DNA of 64,000 nucleotides from Welwitschia mirabilis (taxonomy: Eukaryota; Gnetophyta; Gnetopsida; Welwitschiales): positions 163,674,172 through 163,738,171 of the forward strand of contig JBOZIK010000001.1 in the NCBI GenBank assembly GCA_051453625.1. Direction: 5' to 3'. The position numbers and the translations under genes are program-made. Under the pieces are notes generated by a model, which saw only the letters and a list, made by a program, of their open reading frames with translations, searched no databases and was not told the DNA's origin. This document shows, piece by piece, positions 36,280 to 47,653 of this stretch (the first letter of the stretch is position 1; each line of letters opens with the position of its first letter).

Positions 36280-38550
36280 ATAATTCTAACTTTAAAATGC
36301 ATTAACATTACTTAATTATCAAAGGATTAAATCCTCATTAATCCCCTCTATCAAATGCATTAATTAAAAATTATTAATGTTACTAATAAGAAATCTAATC
36401 TTTGTAATGTCCATCTCAAGAATTTATAAATTCCTTTAATAATGGCTCTCTTTAAGGTGGTCCTCTCCTTCATGATGCCTTAAATTAATTTTTAAAGGGG
36501 TCTTTCCTACTCATTGATCATACAACCCCTAATTAATTTTAAGAGAAAAGGTAACTTCTTTTTCTTGGAATTTAAATTCTTTTGGGAAGGAGAATAGTCT
36601 CTTGTCCATATTTCATAGAAATTTTATCAAAGATACATTAGAAAACTTTTGATAAACTCAAGAAAACATCAACTTATCATGAAATCTTACCAAAGTTTTC
36701 CATTGAAATTTTCTAATTAAAATATAATAATAATGCACGAATTCAAGTTTATTTCAAGAATATTCCTAATAATCCACCATTTTTTCATTCAATATCCAAA
36801 TAAATATTTCATAAACACATGGGAAAATATTCAAGATTTTAATACATTTCGCCAATAATACCTAGAACATATAATCTCAAAATAACACAAATTATTGCTA
36901 AAATTCTTTAAGAGTTAGATAATCATAATTCCATATAATATAAAATTTTAGAGCAAACTTCAAGTACTACAAGCCATACACTGAATAAATAGAGTTTGTC
37001 TCTCATCAAAATAATAAATAACACATTGAATGTTCATGTATTTAGGTAATTAACTCCAATAGCCCAAATAAATGCAATAAATCAAAAGATTTTTTCACCA
37101 ATATAGATCCAACGATCCTTCATGAATTCATTCCATCTCATCAATTAGACTCTAGATTTACCACTTATCATAAAAAGATATGGGATTAGCACTATGAAAA
37201 TCTCATAGCCCCAAGTATGGCCTAGGGAAGAATAGGTATTTTGATAAGATTTTTTAAGGATTGAGATAGAAGTACAATTTAAGACTTCAAGAAATTCAAG
37301 ATATAACACAGATAATGAGCTCATAGTTATGAATGAGAATATCAAATATAATATATATAATCTCAATCATCATTAATTTCACTGCCTTATTTGGTGATCT
37401 GTGAATCCCATTGCCTCATTCAATGATCTTTGATATATATATATTCTTAATCATCATTAACTTCACTACTTCGTTCAATGATCTATGAAGTCCACTACCT
37501 TATTTGCTGATTAGTGGTAATGTAATATCCCAATTACCTCATTTAGTGATCTATGAAATTCTCTCTTCACTGCCTCATTTGATGATCTATAAGGTCCACT
37601 GTCTTATTTGACAATTTATGAAAAATCCATAACCATAAGTCCAACAAGATGATATCATGAAGCTAAGAGAAGTTTATCCAAAACATAAAACCTCAATGAG
37701 AAGATCACTTCATAATAGGATTTAATCATAAATTTTCATTTTATAAAAGAATATAACTTTAATAAATTAAGGAAAGGTAAATAAAGATGAGATATGCATC
37801 AACACAGAGTTTTTTCTTATTCAAGTAACATATGATTTAACAACCAACTTACAAGAATACATACACATCGATTTCAATAAGAAAATGCATAAGAAAGGAC
37901 CATCAAAAAAATTTAAGAGAATAAATCCATACATAAATGTGATGATTTCAATAAAAAATTCATAAGAAAGGACCAATAAGAAAGCACAAAACTAAAGAAC
38001 CATACTTGTAAGTTTGTTATTTGAAGATCTTCTAAGTACTTCAGATCTCCTAAGCCTCCTAAGCTTCCAAGATTTTATGACAAGATTTTTTTGGAAAATA
38101 ATCTAGACTTAAGAAAGTGAGAGAACAGGAGTGATGTGACAAAACTCAAGAATATCAAAGAACACAACATGAGGTAATGGTTAAGAGAGGGGTTACATAA
38201 CGTCTCATAAAAGATTGTCTAGCCATCGAATGCTTTTAATAATATAATCAAGATAATGATTTACATTTAATAATGAGGAAAAAGTATGAATAACATGTCC
38301 CTAGAATATACATTCATTTTATCATAGATGCATAAGTAAATAAAAGAAATCATTTCCACCATAAGAGCATATAAAAATTAAATACAAACATTCAATCAAA
38401 AGGGTATTCATATTACAATTTAATAAGACTACATTTCAAGAACATAGCATTTACAACAATTAAGGTTTTAAGTAATTTAATATTTTTCAAACATTTCATT
38501 AAACATAAACTTTCAAATTTTATAAGAAAAGTGAAAATGTGAACATGCCA
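36093..38550 (-). mobile_element. 3' LTR of a minus-strand LTR retrotransposon (2.46 kb)
   Basis: It is collinear over its whole length with 45089-47648. The left end, TGTATTGACT, is the LTR 3' terminus on the minus strand. The right end, at 38550, abuts a polypurine tract. It contains four spaced primer-binding-site-like boxes in its first 175 bp and a 29-bp minisatellite at 37370-37625. Divergence from the partner LTR looks substantial, so the insertion is old. Confidence 0.8.
37370..37625. repeat. About 29-bp minisatellite inside the left LTR
   Basis: Six or more diverged units of a CACTGCCTCATT...GATCTATGAAG motif are arranged head to tail, partly separated by AT-rich spacer. The right LTR carries the equivalent array with somewhat better preserved units, some keeping CGATCTG. 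Confidence 0.8.
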
Positions 38551-38564
38551 TTTCTCACCTCCTT
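38551..38564 (-). promoter_or_regulatory. Polypurine tract of the minus-strand element
   Basis: On the minus strand this reads AAGGAGGTGAGAAA and ends directly at the LTR start TGGCATGTTC. It fixes the orientation and the inner border of the 3' LTR. Confidence 0.75.
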
Positions 38565-39522
38565 GAGATGTTTCATCCTTGGAACTTGCTAAAAGATTAG
38601 GTCTCCACTGATTAATATCTGCATTTGCCTTCCAAGTTTCTACTTATGTAGATTGGTTGTATTATAATAATCTTGAAAATATTCTCCACAATATGTTTTA
38701 AAAATTACCCTTTTAGACATATAGATCTTCACAATATTCCTAAGGATTAATTTGTAGTTCAAACTATGATTGTTGTCTTCATACATACATGGATCATGCA
38801 ATCTTACTAAGCACTTTACTAGTAAATTATCAAATCATACTTAACTTCATTAATTTTGATAAACTTACTATGTTTGAAGTTCTTCTTAATTGCTTCATGT
38901 TGGAAGTAGTTGGTATGGACTAGCCTTTAGCTTCATTGGTATCATCATTATAAAGATTTATAAAACTAATGCTTAAGTTAAGTTTTGCATGTTCACCTTC
39001 ATCACAATTCTATATTTTATGGAATATTGACTTTAAAAATTTAGATAAACTCCTATGTTAATCATGACCTTCTAATCTTTTTCTTTTTTTTTTAAATTAT
39101 AATGATTACTTAATTAGAGAAAAAGTTATAAACTAGGATATTTCTCATGTAAGAAATTTCTAAGATAATAGTTAAATACACTTACAGATATGTTGAACCA
39201 TTTAATCTCATAAGCAAGAATATCTCAATGACCTCCTTGCATTGACCAAAATAAAATATGCTTAAACCATTACATTCAAACTGCAATTCAAGTTGGCAAT
39301 ACTATAATCTCTTAATCCAATTTGTGACATATACTTCTAAAGTTGTTATGTAGAAGTTACTCAAGCTTAAGTTTAAAAATTGTAAATCTCTTCCACACTA
39401 AACTCCTTTATTATTTAATTCTTCCAATCTCTCTCTGACACTTCTATTTATCTAATCTAGTTGAATTTCCACATTAAAGGTTAATATGTAAGATATAGCA
39501 CTTATCAAGTCAAGGATAAAAA

Positions 39523-40098
39523 NNNNNNNNNNNNNNNNNNNNNNNNNNNNNNNNNNNNNNNNNNNNNNNNNNNNNNNNNNNNNNNNNNNNNNNNNNNNNN
39601 NNNNNNNNNNNNNNNNNNNNNNNNNNNNNNNNNNNNNNNNNNNNNNNNNNNNNNNNNNNNNNNNNNNNNNNNNNNNNNNNNNNNNNNNNNNNNNNNNNNN
39701 NNNNNNNNNNNNNNNNNNNNNNNNNNNNNNNNNNNNNNNNNNNNNNNNNNNNNNNNNNNNNNNNNNNNNNNNNNNNNNNNNNNNNNNNNNNNNNNNNNNN
39801 NNNNNNNNNNNNNNNNNNNNNNNNNNNNNNNNNNNNNNNNNNNNNNNNNNNNNNNNNNNNNNNNNNNNNNNNNNNNNNNNNNNNNNNNNNNNNNNNNNNN
39901 NNNNNNNNNNNNNNNNNNNNNNNNNNNNNNNNNNNNNNNNNNNNNNNNNNNNNNNNNNNNNNNNNNNNNNNNNNNNNNNNNNNNNNNNNNNNNNNNNNNN
40001 NNNNNNNNNNNNNNNNNNNNNNNNNNNNNNNNNNNNNNNNNNNNNNNNNNNNNNNNNNNNNNNNNNNNNNNNNNNNNNNNNNNNNNNNNNNNNNNNNN
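39523..40098. other. Assembly gap (576 N)
   Basis: N run within the internal region of the minus-strand element. Confidence 0.95.
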
Positions 40099-40419
40099 TG
40101 ACTCTTAAGTTATTTAAAAGGTTCTACCTTATCATTAACTAGAATTTAAAAATTTAAGTTATATAAAGACCTAAAAATATAAGGTTGTATTAGTCATTTA
40201 TCGATTCATTATCTTAGTTCTAATTACTTATTTTATATAAAGCAATCCATACAGTGTTGATAGATAAATGGGTCTTCCACATTAATATTTTTCCTAACCA
40301 AAGCTCTTATGATTTGGATAATTTCTTTGTCTAAATAAAGCCATGTTTCATAACTCATTAAAAGTGTTTATGTAATGATTGACTACCTTATATTGTTTGT
40401 GAATTTCTTCTTTTTAATT

Positions 40420-40743
40420 TCCATTAATATTGTAAAGTCTATATAAGCCTCTATCAAATATATTTTAAATTTTCTTCAAGTAACTTTCATTTTGGCATGA
40501 CCACTTTAAAGGCATTTTTACTTCTACCACAAAACTTATATTCTTTATCTTTAACTTGCATATATCTTTTAAAATTTTCTATTACTAATGCTTTTGCCAC
40601 TTAATGATCCTTACATGGTAGAAACCCCTTCATGAAATTTCTTTCTTTAATTTAACTGCAAAAAATGAAGAAAATACAATCTAAAACTATCTTCCATCAT
40701 TCCTCACATGACTAATTAGAGCTCTATGGATGTTCCATGCTTA
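40420..40743. repeat. Direct repeat, first copy, ending at a gap
   Basis: This roughly 325-bp segment recurs at 41056-41381 with moderate divergence. It stops exactly at the edge of the 310-N run, with the same TGTTCCATGCTTA that ends the second copy. Confidence 0.85.
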
Positions 40744-41053
40744 NNNNNNNNNNNNNNNNNNNNNNNNNNNNNNNNNNNNNNNNNNNNNNNNNNNNNNNNN
40801 NNNNNNNNNNNNNNNNNNNNNNNNNNNNNNNNNNNNNNNNNNNNNNNNNNNNNNNNNNNNNNNNNNNNNNNNNNNNNNNNNNNNNNNNNNNNNNNNNNNN
40901 NNNNNNNNNNNNNNNNNNNNNNNNNNNNNNNNNNNNNNNNNNNNNNNNNNNNNNNNNNNNNNNNNNNNNNNNNNNNNNNNNNNNNNNNNNNNNNNNNNNN
41001 NNNNNNNNNNNNNNNNNNNNNNNNNNNNNNNNNNNNNNNNNNNNNNNNNNNNN
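40744..41053. other. Assembly gap (310 N)
   Basis: N run between the two copies of a direct repeat. Reading frames drawn across it are meaningless. Confidence 0.95.
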
Positions 41054-41055
41054 AA

Positions 41056-41381
41056 TTTGCATTAATATTGTGAAGTATATATAAGCCTTTGCCAAGTCTA
41101 TTTCAGATTTTCTTCAACTAACTTTCATGTTGGAAATAACCACTCTAATGAAATTTTTGCTTCTACTAAAAAACTTATATTCTTTAACTTGCATTTATTT
41201 TAAAAAAAAATTCTATCTCCTACTAATGCTTTTACCACTTAATGATCCTTACGCAGTAAAAACCCCTTCATGAAATTTCTTTCTTTAATTTAAGTGCATA
41301 AAATGAAGAAAAACCAATCCAAATATATCTTCCATTATTCCTTACATAACCAATTAGAGTTCTATGGATGTTCCATGCTTA
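41056..41381. repeat. Direct repeat, second copy
   Basis: Partner of 40420-40743. Divergence is visible (for example different A-run lengths near 41200), so this is an old duplication rather than the same locus assembled twice from identical reads. Confidence 0.85.
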
Positions 41382-42149
41382 AAATAACCATTCAAAAAAA
41401 AGAGTACTCAGAGAACCATTAAATTATTTATAAAGAAGGCAGTGTGGTTAACTTTAGGAAAAGTTGGTAAGAGCTATAAATCTATAGAAACATTAGGAAA
41501 AAGGCTTGAAACATGATAACAAAGGCTCATGGAATGGATCTGTATTTTTTTAGATCGTAGAAGTTTCTCTTGATGACAAGGCTCATGAAATGAATCTGTG
41601 TTCTTTTAGATAATAGAATTTTCTCTTGACTTGTAATAGAAGAAGTACATTTGGTTGGGTGTATTGATTAGAATATTCATTGGGTATTTTGGGTGACACT
41701 ATGATTCTTGTAAGAATTTTTGAAGAGAGAGAAAAATAGCTTAGCCAAAATTCTAAAAGCACATTTGTCATAATCTATATAAATAGACACAATAAATTTG
41801 AACGTTTAATCATTTATTTTAGGAAGAAAATAATTCTTCAAAGTCAGAGTACATAATTCCAGAAAAGGATACTAACCCCATCGCAGGACCTTAAGATTGA
41901 TTTCCTCCATTTATGTTTCCAACAAGTGTTTTAATTTCATAACGGATACTTATCCACCATGCTGGACCCTTGTTAGTGAGGGTTTTTTTCCTTTCTTCAG
42001 ATGTTCTTACTCTTTAAAATTATCTTCCCATACTTAAATTTTACTATTTCTTATTTCTCAATGCACTACAATTTTCTCACACTAGCATTGTTAGCAAGGA
42101 TTTAAGGCTACACAAGAATAAATTTTGTTTCTTCCATTTTTCTTATTGT

Positions 42150-43010
42150 GTTCTATTTTTAGGTTGAAATGTTTCTCAGAGAGTGTCATGGCATAGGGGA
42201 TGCTTCTCCTGTCATTCTTTCAAAGACATTGAAGGTTTGTTTTCTTAGATTCTGGGGTTTTCTAGATCTAATGTCAACATTTCTTATTATTTTGGTCAAT
42301 TTCTCTTAATTATTTGAGTTGCAGGTTTAAAATGTATGGGTAACCTGTAGATGTTGTTTTTCCTATCTTCTCAGTGCTTACTAAGGAAGAGCATACTTAT
42401 CTAAGGATGGATTCAGATAATTCAGGTTATTGGAGGATGATGTTCTTAAGGAAGAAATAAAAGATGAATGAAGATCTTCCTCAAAGCTATAACCTAATCG
42501 GGTGAGAAAATTTATTGCAATAGGAAATAAGCATAACCAAGCTCGATACGAATAACAGATCACTAGTAAGTTTGAAATTCTAAAATCCATCTAACTAGGA
42601 CATTTTTCATAACTAAAATGGCTGGTAAAAATCGTGTAGGAATGGACCTTATTGATACTCTATTAAGTAATACCAGGAGTGATCAGAACACAAGATTACA
42701 AAAACTTTTGAAAATGGGCTTACGCTGGAAAGTGCAAAGGTGTTTTGCCTCACTACTTGAAAACACTAGAGTAAAGCCTACTTAGCTCCAAGAGAGGCCT
42801 AACTTGAAGGTTACAATGAATAAGAAGGAAGTTTTAAAATTCTCTTGATATAATATCTTATAAGGTGAATTTCCAAAAATAAAGCTGTGGAGTTTAATTG
42901 ATAACATGCTATTTCAAGCCCTAGTAGAGTCTTTCCACACATCTCATTCAAGCAAGCATGAAAGGGGTGAATGGTTGAAGATAGGCTATGACTACAAGGA
43001 TTCATGAAGT
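42150..43010 (+). other. Less AT-rich, exon-like stretch of unknown origin
   Basis: Composition here is visibly richer in G and C than its surroundings. Pieces read like protein: FLRECHGIGDASPVILSKTLK near 42170-42235 followed by GT, a TTGCAG/G boundary near 42328, LTKEEHTYLRMDSDNSGYW near 42378-42430, and an ATG at 42618 giving MAGKNRVGMDLIDTLL. Frames are then broken. The splice-like signals are only dinucleotides in AT-rich context and could be chance. I do not recognise a family. Possibilities are a captured host gene fragment, a decayed ORF of the surrounding element, or nothing. Confidence 0.25.
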
Positions 43011-45074
43011 ATTTTTAGTATACAAGTAGAAATTATCATCTCCTTTATCTTAAACTATGAAAGCATGTTGTAGTTTTAAGATTTGAAGCATTAGACTAAA
43101 TTAGTTGTAGAAGATTATTTCAAAAGATTATTCCATTATTGAATAAATGTTCTGCTAGAAACATATGTGTCATCTTTCCTTCTTCTTGATTCAAGAATAA
43201 TGCTTTTAGACTTCATGAATATTGATATTTATTTGCATAGTATTGCTATTAATAATTGAAGAAGAATCACTTAAAAATTATTGACTTTTAATCCTTTAAT
43301 AGCAATAATTGAATCATTGTTAATCATGTTTAGGTAGTTTATAACATCTTATTTATATGGCCTTTTATTTATATTGATTTTCACTAAATTTTTCAAATGA
43401 ATAATACTAGTAGAAATAGTAAATTTAAAAACCTGTTTCAATACCTCAATTTTCTTACTACTACTTTAGATACTATGAGATCTTAATCTTTTCAGCAGTA
43501 GGATGATGTCTTGAAAATGAAGTTGCAGCTATATTCCTCTTGACGTTATACTTTAACATAGGCATAACTGTGGATATGTCTATAATTGATTCTAAGTTTA
43601 ATTTCATGCTTCTTATCAAATTCAATATGTTGACATGCATAAATCCATTGTCTTATTCAATTCTCAATAGATCTTGCTTGACAAATTTAAATAACAAAAT
43701 CTTCTTTCTTATCAATGCTAAAAATTAAAATAGTCATTGCTAAGACATTCACAACACTTCTAATCATAGAAGATAAAAGAGGAGCATTACCTTCAAACTC
43801 GATAGTTTTGAAAAAACCAAGCATAAAACATGATCACATTAATTTAGTGAACTACTAGAACATTAATATGTAGAAAGTAATAACCTATTGTGGCTTATGC
43901 TTTCTTTCCAAAACATTGCAAAATGAATGCTTAATAATCCTTACCTCTACATTCACTTCATCATATCTTCAACTTCTTTATGCACTTTTTGGAGTTATCT
44001 ACATCTCTTGATAGTCTTCAACCTTTTCTTCCTACTCATCATTCTCTTTGTCTTTGTCATCCTCCTCACCCATATTCATTAAAGTATCCTTGACTATAAT
44101 GTTCTCACTATCATATTTCCTCTTCAATATGAGAAATTTCCACATAGGACTATTTTCTATCTTAAATGATATCATACACTTTAGTAATGACTAAAAAAAA
44201 CAACTTCTTATTTATAAGAGTTAAATGAAGGTAAAGATAAATACTAAAAGGTTTGAAAATTAGTAAAGGAACACTGAAAAGAAAATTTAACTAGGATGCT
44301 CAATTGATCATAACTTTGAAAGTCATCTTTGTCATTAAAATAAACTAGGCCTATGTAGATTAAGTAAATAAGAGATATGCTATTTTGTGAATTAGATTTA
44401 CTAAATTTTTTCTTGGACACATTCGATCTGGTGTTTTCTAACATTTTATAGGGTGTTATAGATGGGCGTTTTCACCACCAATGCTCATACTAAATTAGAT
44501 GCTCTTGCATTTTATTACTGCTTAATTAAATGACACTGAGGAGAGCATTATATTGAAGATATCTTATACTGAATTGGGCTATAATGGATGGCTAAGTATA
44601 AGTGAAGAGAATCATTTCATTTACATATTCTTTTAACATTGAATTATAAAGCATCTGGTTTAATCAGTGTTCCAGTTTCCCTGCACATGGTAACTGGCAT
44701 GGACTACTTATTAACTCCCTTCCTTTTAATTTTTGAAAGGAGTATTAAATGTAATCTTAGTTTCATCTTAGGCTTTATTAATGTCTAGAAGACCACATAA
44801 AGATAATAATAAATATTATGATGTACACTAAGGTTTATGCCCCAACCATGTTTTTTCCCAATAGTACACTCATATCAGAGATGTTGGAAAGAATTCATTC
44901 ATGATGCATGTCACTTATCATGCCATTACCATCAATTTCATTCCTTTTTAGAAATATTTTTTCCTTTAAAAAAATAATTTCTTGCTTCACAATGATTATT
45001 CCTAATCAAATCTAAAACTTAGGCTCTCATAATAACTTTATAATAACTATGCCCATTAGAATCACTAGTCTAAA

Positions 45075-45086
45075 GCTTTGATACCA
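45075..45086 (-). promoter_or_regulatory. Primer-binding site of the minus-strand element
   Basis: On the minus strand this reads TGGTATCAAAGC, two bases after the LTR end ...CATTAAA. It is the outermost of four such boxes and the one consistent with LTR borders defined by the AATAA duplication. Confidence 0.75.
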
Positions 45087-45136
45087 AATTTAATGACCTG
45101 GGATTTGACAGTTGAAAAATATCCATAAATTTTAAT

Positions 45137-45276
45137 GCTCTGATATCAAAATGTAAAATTCCAAATTTTCATAGTTGCAAAACTTCAAACTATCTCTGAT
45201 ACCAAAGTGTAAAACCCTAATTTTCTATAGTTGAAAATCTTTATCTTTAATGCTCTAATACCAAAATGTAACACCC
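45137..45276 (-). repeat. Tandem array of LTR-end/PBS-like units, right LTR
   Basis: Boxes at 45137-45148, 45193-45204 and 45252-45263 read GCTCTGATATCA, TCTCTGATACCA and GCTCTAATACCA. Each is followed by xTGTAAxAxxCC. With the functional PBS at 45075-45086, spacing is 62, 56 and 59 bp. Between boxes, units share a CATAGTTGAAAA-like core. The LTR end plus PBS region has thus been copied about four times in tandem. Confidence 0.82.
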
Positions 45277-45373
45277 GTAATTCTAACTTGAAAATTTATT
45301 AATGTTACTTGTTTAGCAAAGGATTAAATCCTCATTAATCCTCTCTATCAAATTTATTAATTAAAAATTATTA

Positions 45374-45429
45374 NNNNNNNNNNNNNNNNNNNNNNNNNNN
45401 NNNNNNNNNNNNNNNNNNNNNNNNNNNNN
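45374..45429. other. Assembly gap (56 N)
   Basis: Its size equals the homologous segment of the partner LTR, 36377-36432. Confidence 0.95.
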
Positions 45430-46364
45430 CCTTTAATAATGGCTTTCTTTAAGGTGGTCCTCTCCTCCATGATGCCTTAAATTAGTTTTTAAAGGGATAT
45501 TTTCTAATAAATGATCATACAATCCTTAATTAATTTCAAGAGAAAAGGTGACTTATTTTTCTTGGGATTTAATTTCTTTTGGGAAGCAGAGAAAGTCTCT
45601 TATCCATATTTAAAAGAAATTTTATTAAAGATACATTACAAAACTTCTAATAGACTTAAGAAAACATCAACTTATCATGAAATCTTATCAAATTTTTCCA
45701 ATGAATTTTTTCAATTACAGTATATTAATAATGCACAAATTCAAGTTTATTTCAAGAGGATTCTCAAGAATCCACAATTTTTTATTTGATATCTAAATAA
45801 ATATTTCATAAACACATGGGTAAAGATTTAAAATTTTAATAAATTACACCAATAATAATTAGAACATTAATCTCAAAATAATAAAAAGTATTGTTAAAAC
45901 TCTTTAAGAGTTAGATAACCATCATTCCATATAATATAAAATTTTAGAGCAAACTTCAAGTAGTGTAAGCCATACACTAAATAAATAGAGTTTATCTCTC
46001 ATCAATAACAAATAACACATTCAATGTTTATGTATTCAGATAATTAACTCTAATAGCCCAAATAAATACAATAAATTATAAGATTTTTACACCAATATAG
46101 ATCCAATCATCCTTCATGAACTCATGTCATCTCAGCAATTAGACTCTAGATTTACCACCTATCATAAAAAGATATGGGATGAGAACTATGAAAATCTCAT
46201 AGCTCCTAGTATGGCCTAGGCAAGAATAGGTATTTCAACAAGATTATTTAAGGATTAAGATAGAAGGACAATTTAATACTTCAATAAATTTAATATATAA
46301 CTTAGATGATGAGCTTATAATTATGAATAAGAATATCAAATATCATATATATAATCTCAATCAT

Positions 46365-46700
46365 CATTAACTTCACTGCCTTATTTGACGATCTGCGAAG
46401 CCAATTGCCTCATTTGGCGATCTGTGGTTCTCATATAATATTTAATTTCACTACTTCATTCAATGATCTATGAAGCTCATTATCTCATTTGATAATTTGT
46501 ATTACTCATAATAATATATATATATAATTTCAATCATCATTAGCTTCACTGCCTCATTCAGCAATCTGTGAAGCCCACTGCCTCATTTGATGATCGGTGA
46601 TAATATAATATCTCCACTACTTCATTCAGTGATCTATAAGATTCTCTCTTTACTACCTCCTTTTCTGATCTATGAAGTCCACTGCCTCATTCAACAATCT
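46365..46700. repeat. About 29-bp minisatellite inside the right LTR
   Basis: Roughly eight head-to-tail, partly spaced units near CACTGCCTCATTTGGCGATCT followed by GTGAAGCC. It corresponds to 37370-37625. Units retaining CGATC suggest the original unit contained CpG sites. Confidence 0.82.
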
Positions 46701-47648
46701 ATGGAAAATCCATAATCATAAGTCCAACAAGATGATATCATGAAGTTAAGAGAAGTTTATCCACAACATAATACCTTGATAAGAAGATAACTTTACAATA
46801 GGATTTAATCACAAATTTTCATCTTATACAAAAAGATAACTTTAATAAATCAAGGAAAGGTAAATAAAGATGAGATATGAGTCAACATAGAGTTCTTATT
46901 ATTCAAGCAACATATGATTTAATAACCAACTTATAGAATACATATGCATCGATCTCAATAAGCACATACATAAGAGAGAACTATCAAGGAAATTCAAGAG
47001 AATAAATCCATACAAAACATGATGATTTCAACAAAAAATGCAAAAGAAATGACCAATAAGAAAGCACAAAAGTAAATAAGCATACCTCTAAGTTTGATAT
47101 TCGAAGACTTTCCAAGTATTTTAGAGCTCCTAAGCCTTCTAAGCTTTCAAGATTTCATGGTAAGATTATTTTGGAAAATAATCTAGACTTAAGAAAGGAA
47201 GGACACTATTTAAAGTAAGAGAACATGAGTAAGGTGATAAAACTTAAGAATATTAAAGGATATAACATGAGGTGATGGTTAAGAAAGGGGTTACATAATG
47301 TCTCATAAACGATTACATGGCCATTGGGTGCTTTTAATAATATAATTAAGATAATTATTTACCTTCAATAATGAGAAAAAATGATAAATAACATGTCTTC
47401 ACAATATACATTCATTTCAGCATAGGTGCATAAGTAAATAAAAGAAATCATTTCCACTAGAAGATCATATTAAAATTAAATATAAACATTTAATCAAAAG
47501 GGTATTCATATTACAATTTAATAAGACTACATTTCAAGTACATAGCATTTACAACAATTAGGGGTTTCAAGTAATTTAATATTTTCCAAATATTTCATTA
47601 AACATAAACCTATAAATTTTATGAGAAAGTAAAAATATGGGTGTAACA

Positions 47649-47653
47649 AATAA
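47649..47653. repeat. Target-site duplication AATAA, right copy
   Basis: It directly follows the LTR end and matches 36088-36092. Confidence 0.65.

Larger units (their letters stand above)
38565..45074 (-). mobile_element. Internal region of the minus-strand LTR element; no gag-pol recognised
   Basis: About 6.5 kb, of which 886 bases are N. I searched the minus strand for zinc knuckle, protease, RT, RNase H and integrase blocks and found none. Near 44030-44120 a minus-strand acidic stretch with EEDDKDKEND is visible, and 44244-44444 is open for 66 codons without a family match. Either pol has been lost into the gaps, or this is a large non-autonomous (LARD-like) element. On the plus strand 42150-43010 is less AT-rich and looks exon-like; see that entry. 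Confidence 0.5.
45089..47648 (-). mobile_element. 5' LTR of the minus-strand element (2.56 kb, with a 56-N gap)
   Basis: It is collinear with 36093-38550. The outer end at 47639-47648 reads GGGTGTAACA (TGTTACACCC on the minus strand), a typical LTR start. The inner end TTTAATGACC is eroded from TGTAATGACC. The 56-N gap at 45374-45429 corresponds exactly to 56 bases at 36377-36432. Like its partner it has PBS-like boxes at the inner end and a 29-bp minisatellite. With the AATAA flanks this defines an 11.56 kb element. Confidence 0.82.

Noticed and set aside
40724-41095. Open frames of more than 110 codons
   Set aside because: Almost entirely N. No real coding information.
45075-45086. tRNA-Met gene fragment
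   Set aside because: Only the 12-base 3' complement is present. Its position beside an LTR end identifies it as a primer-binding site, and no cloverleaf surrounds it.
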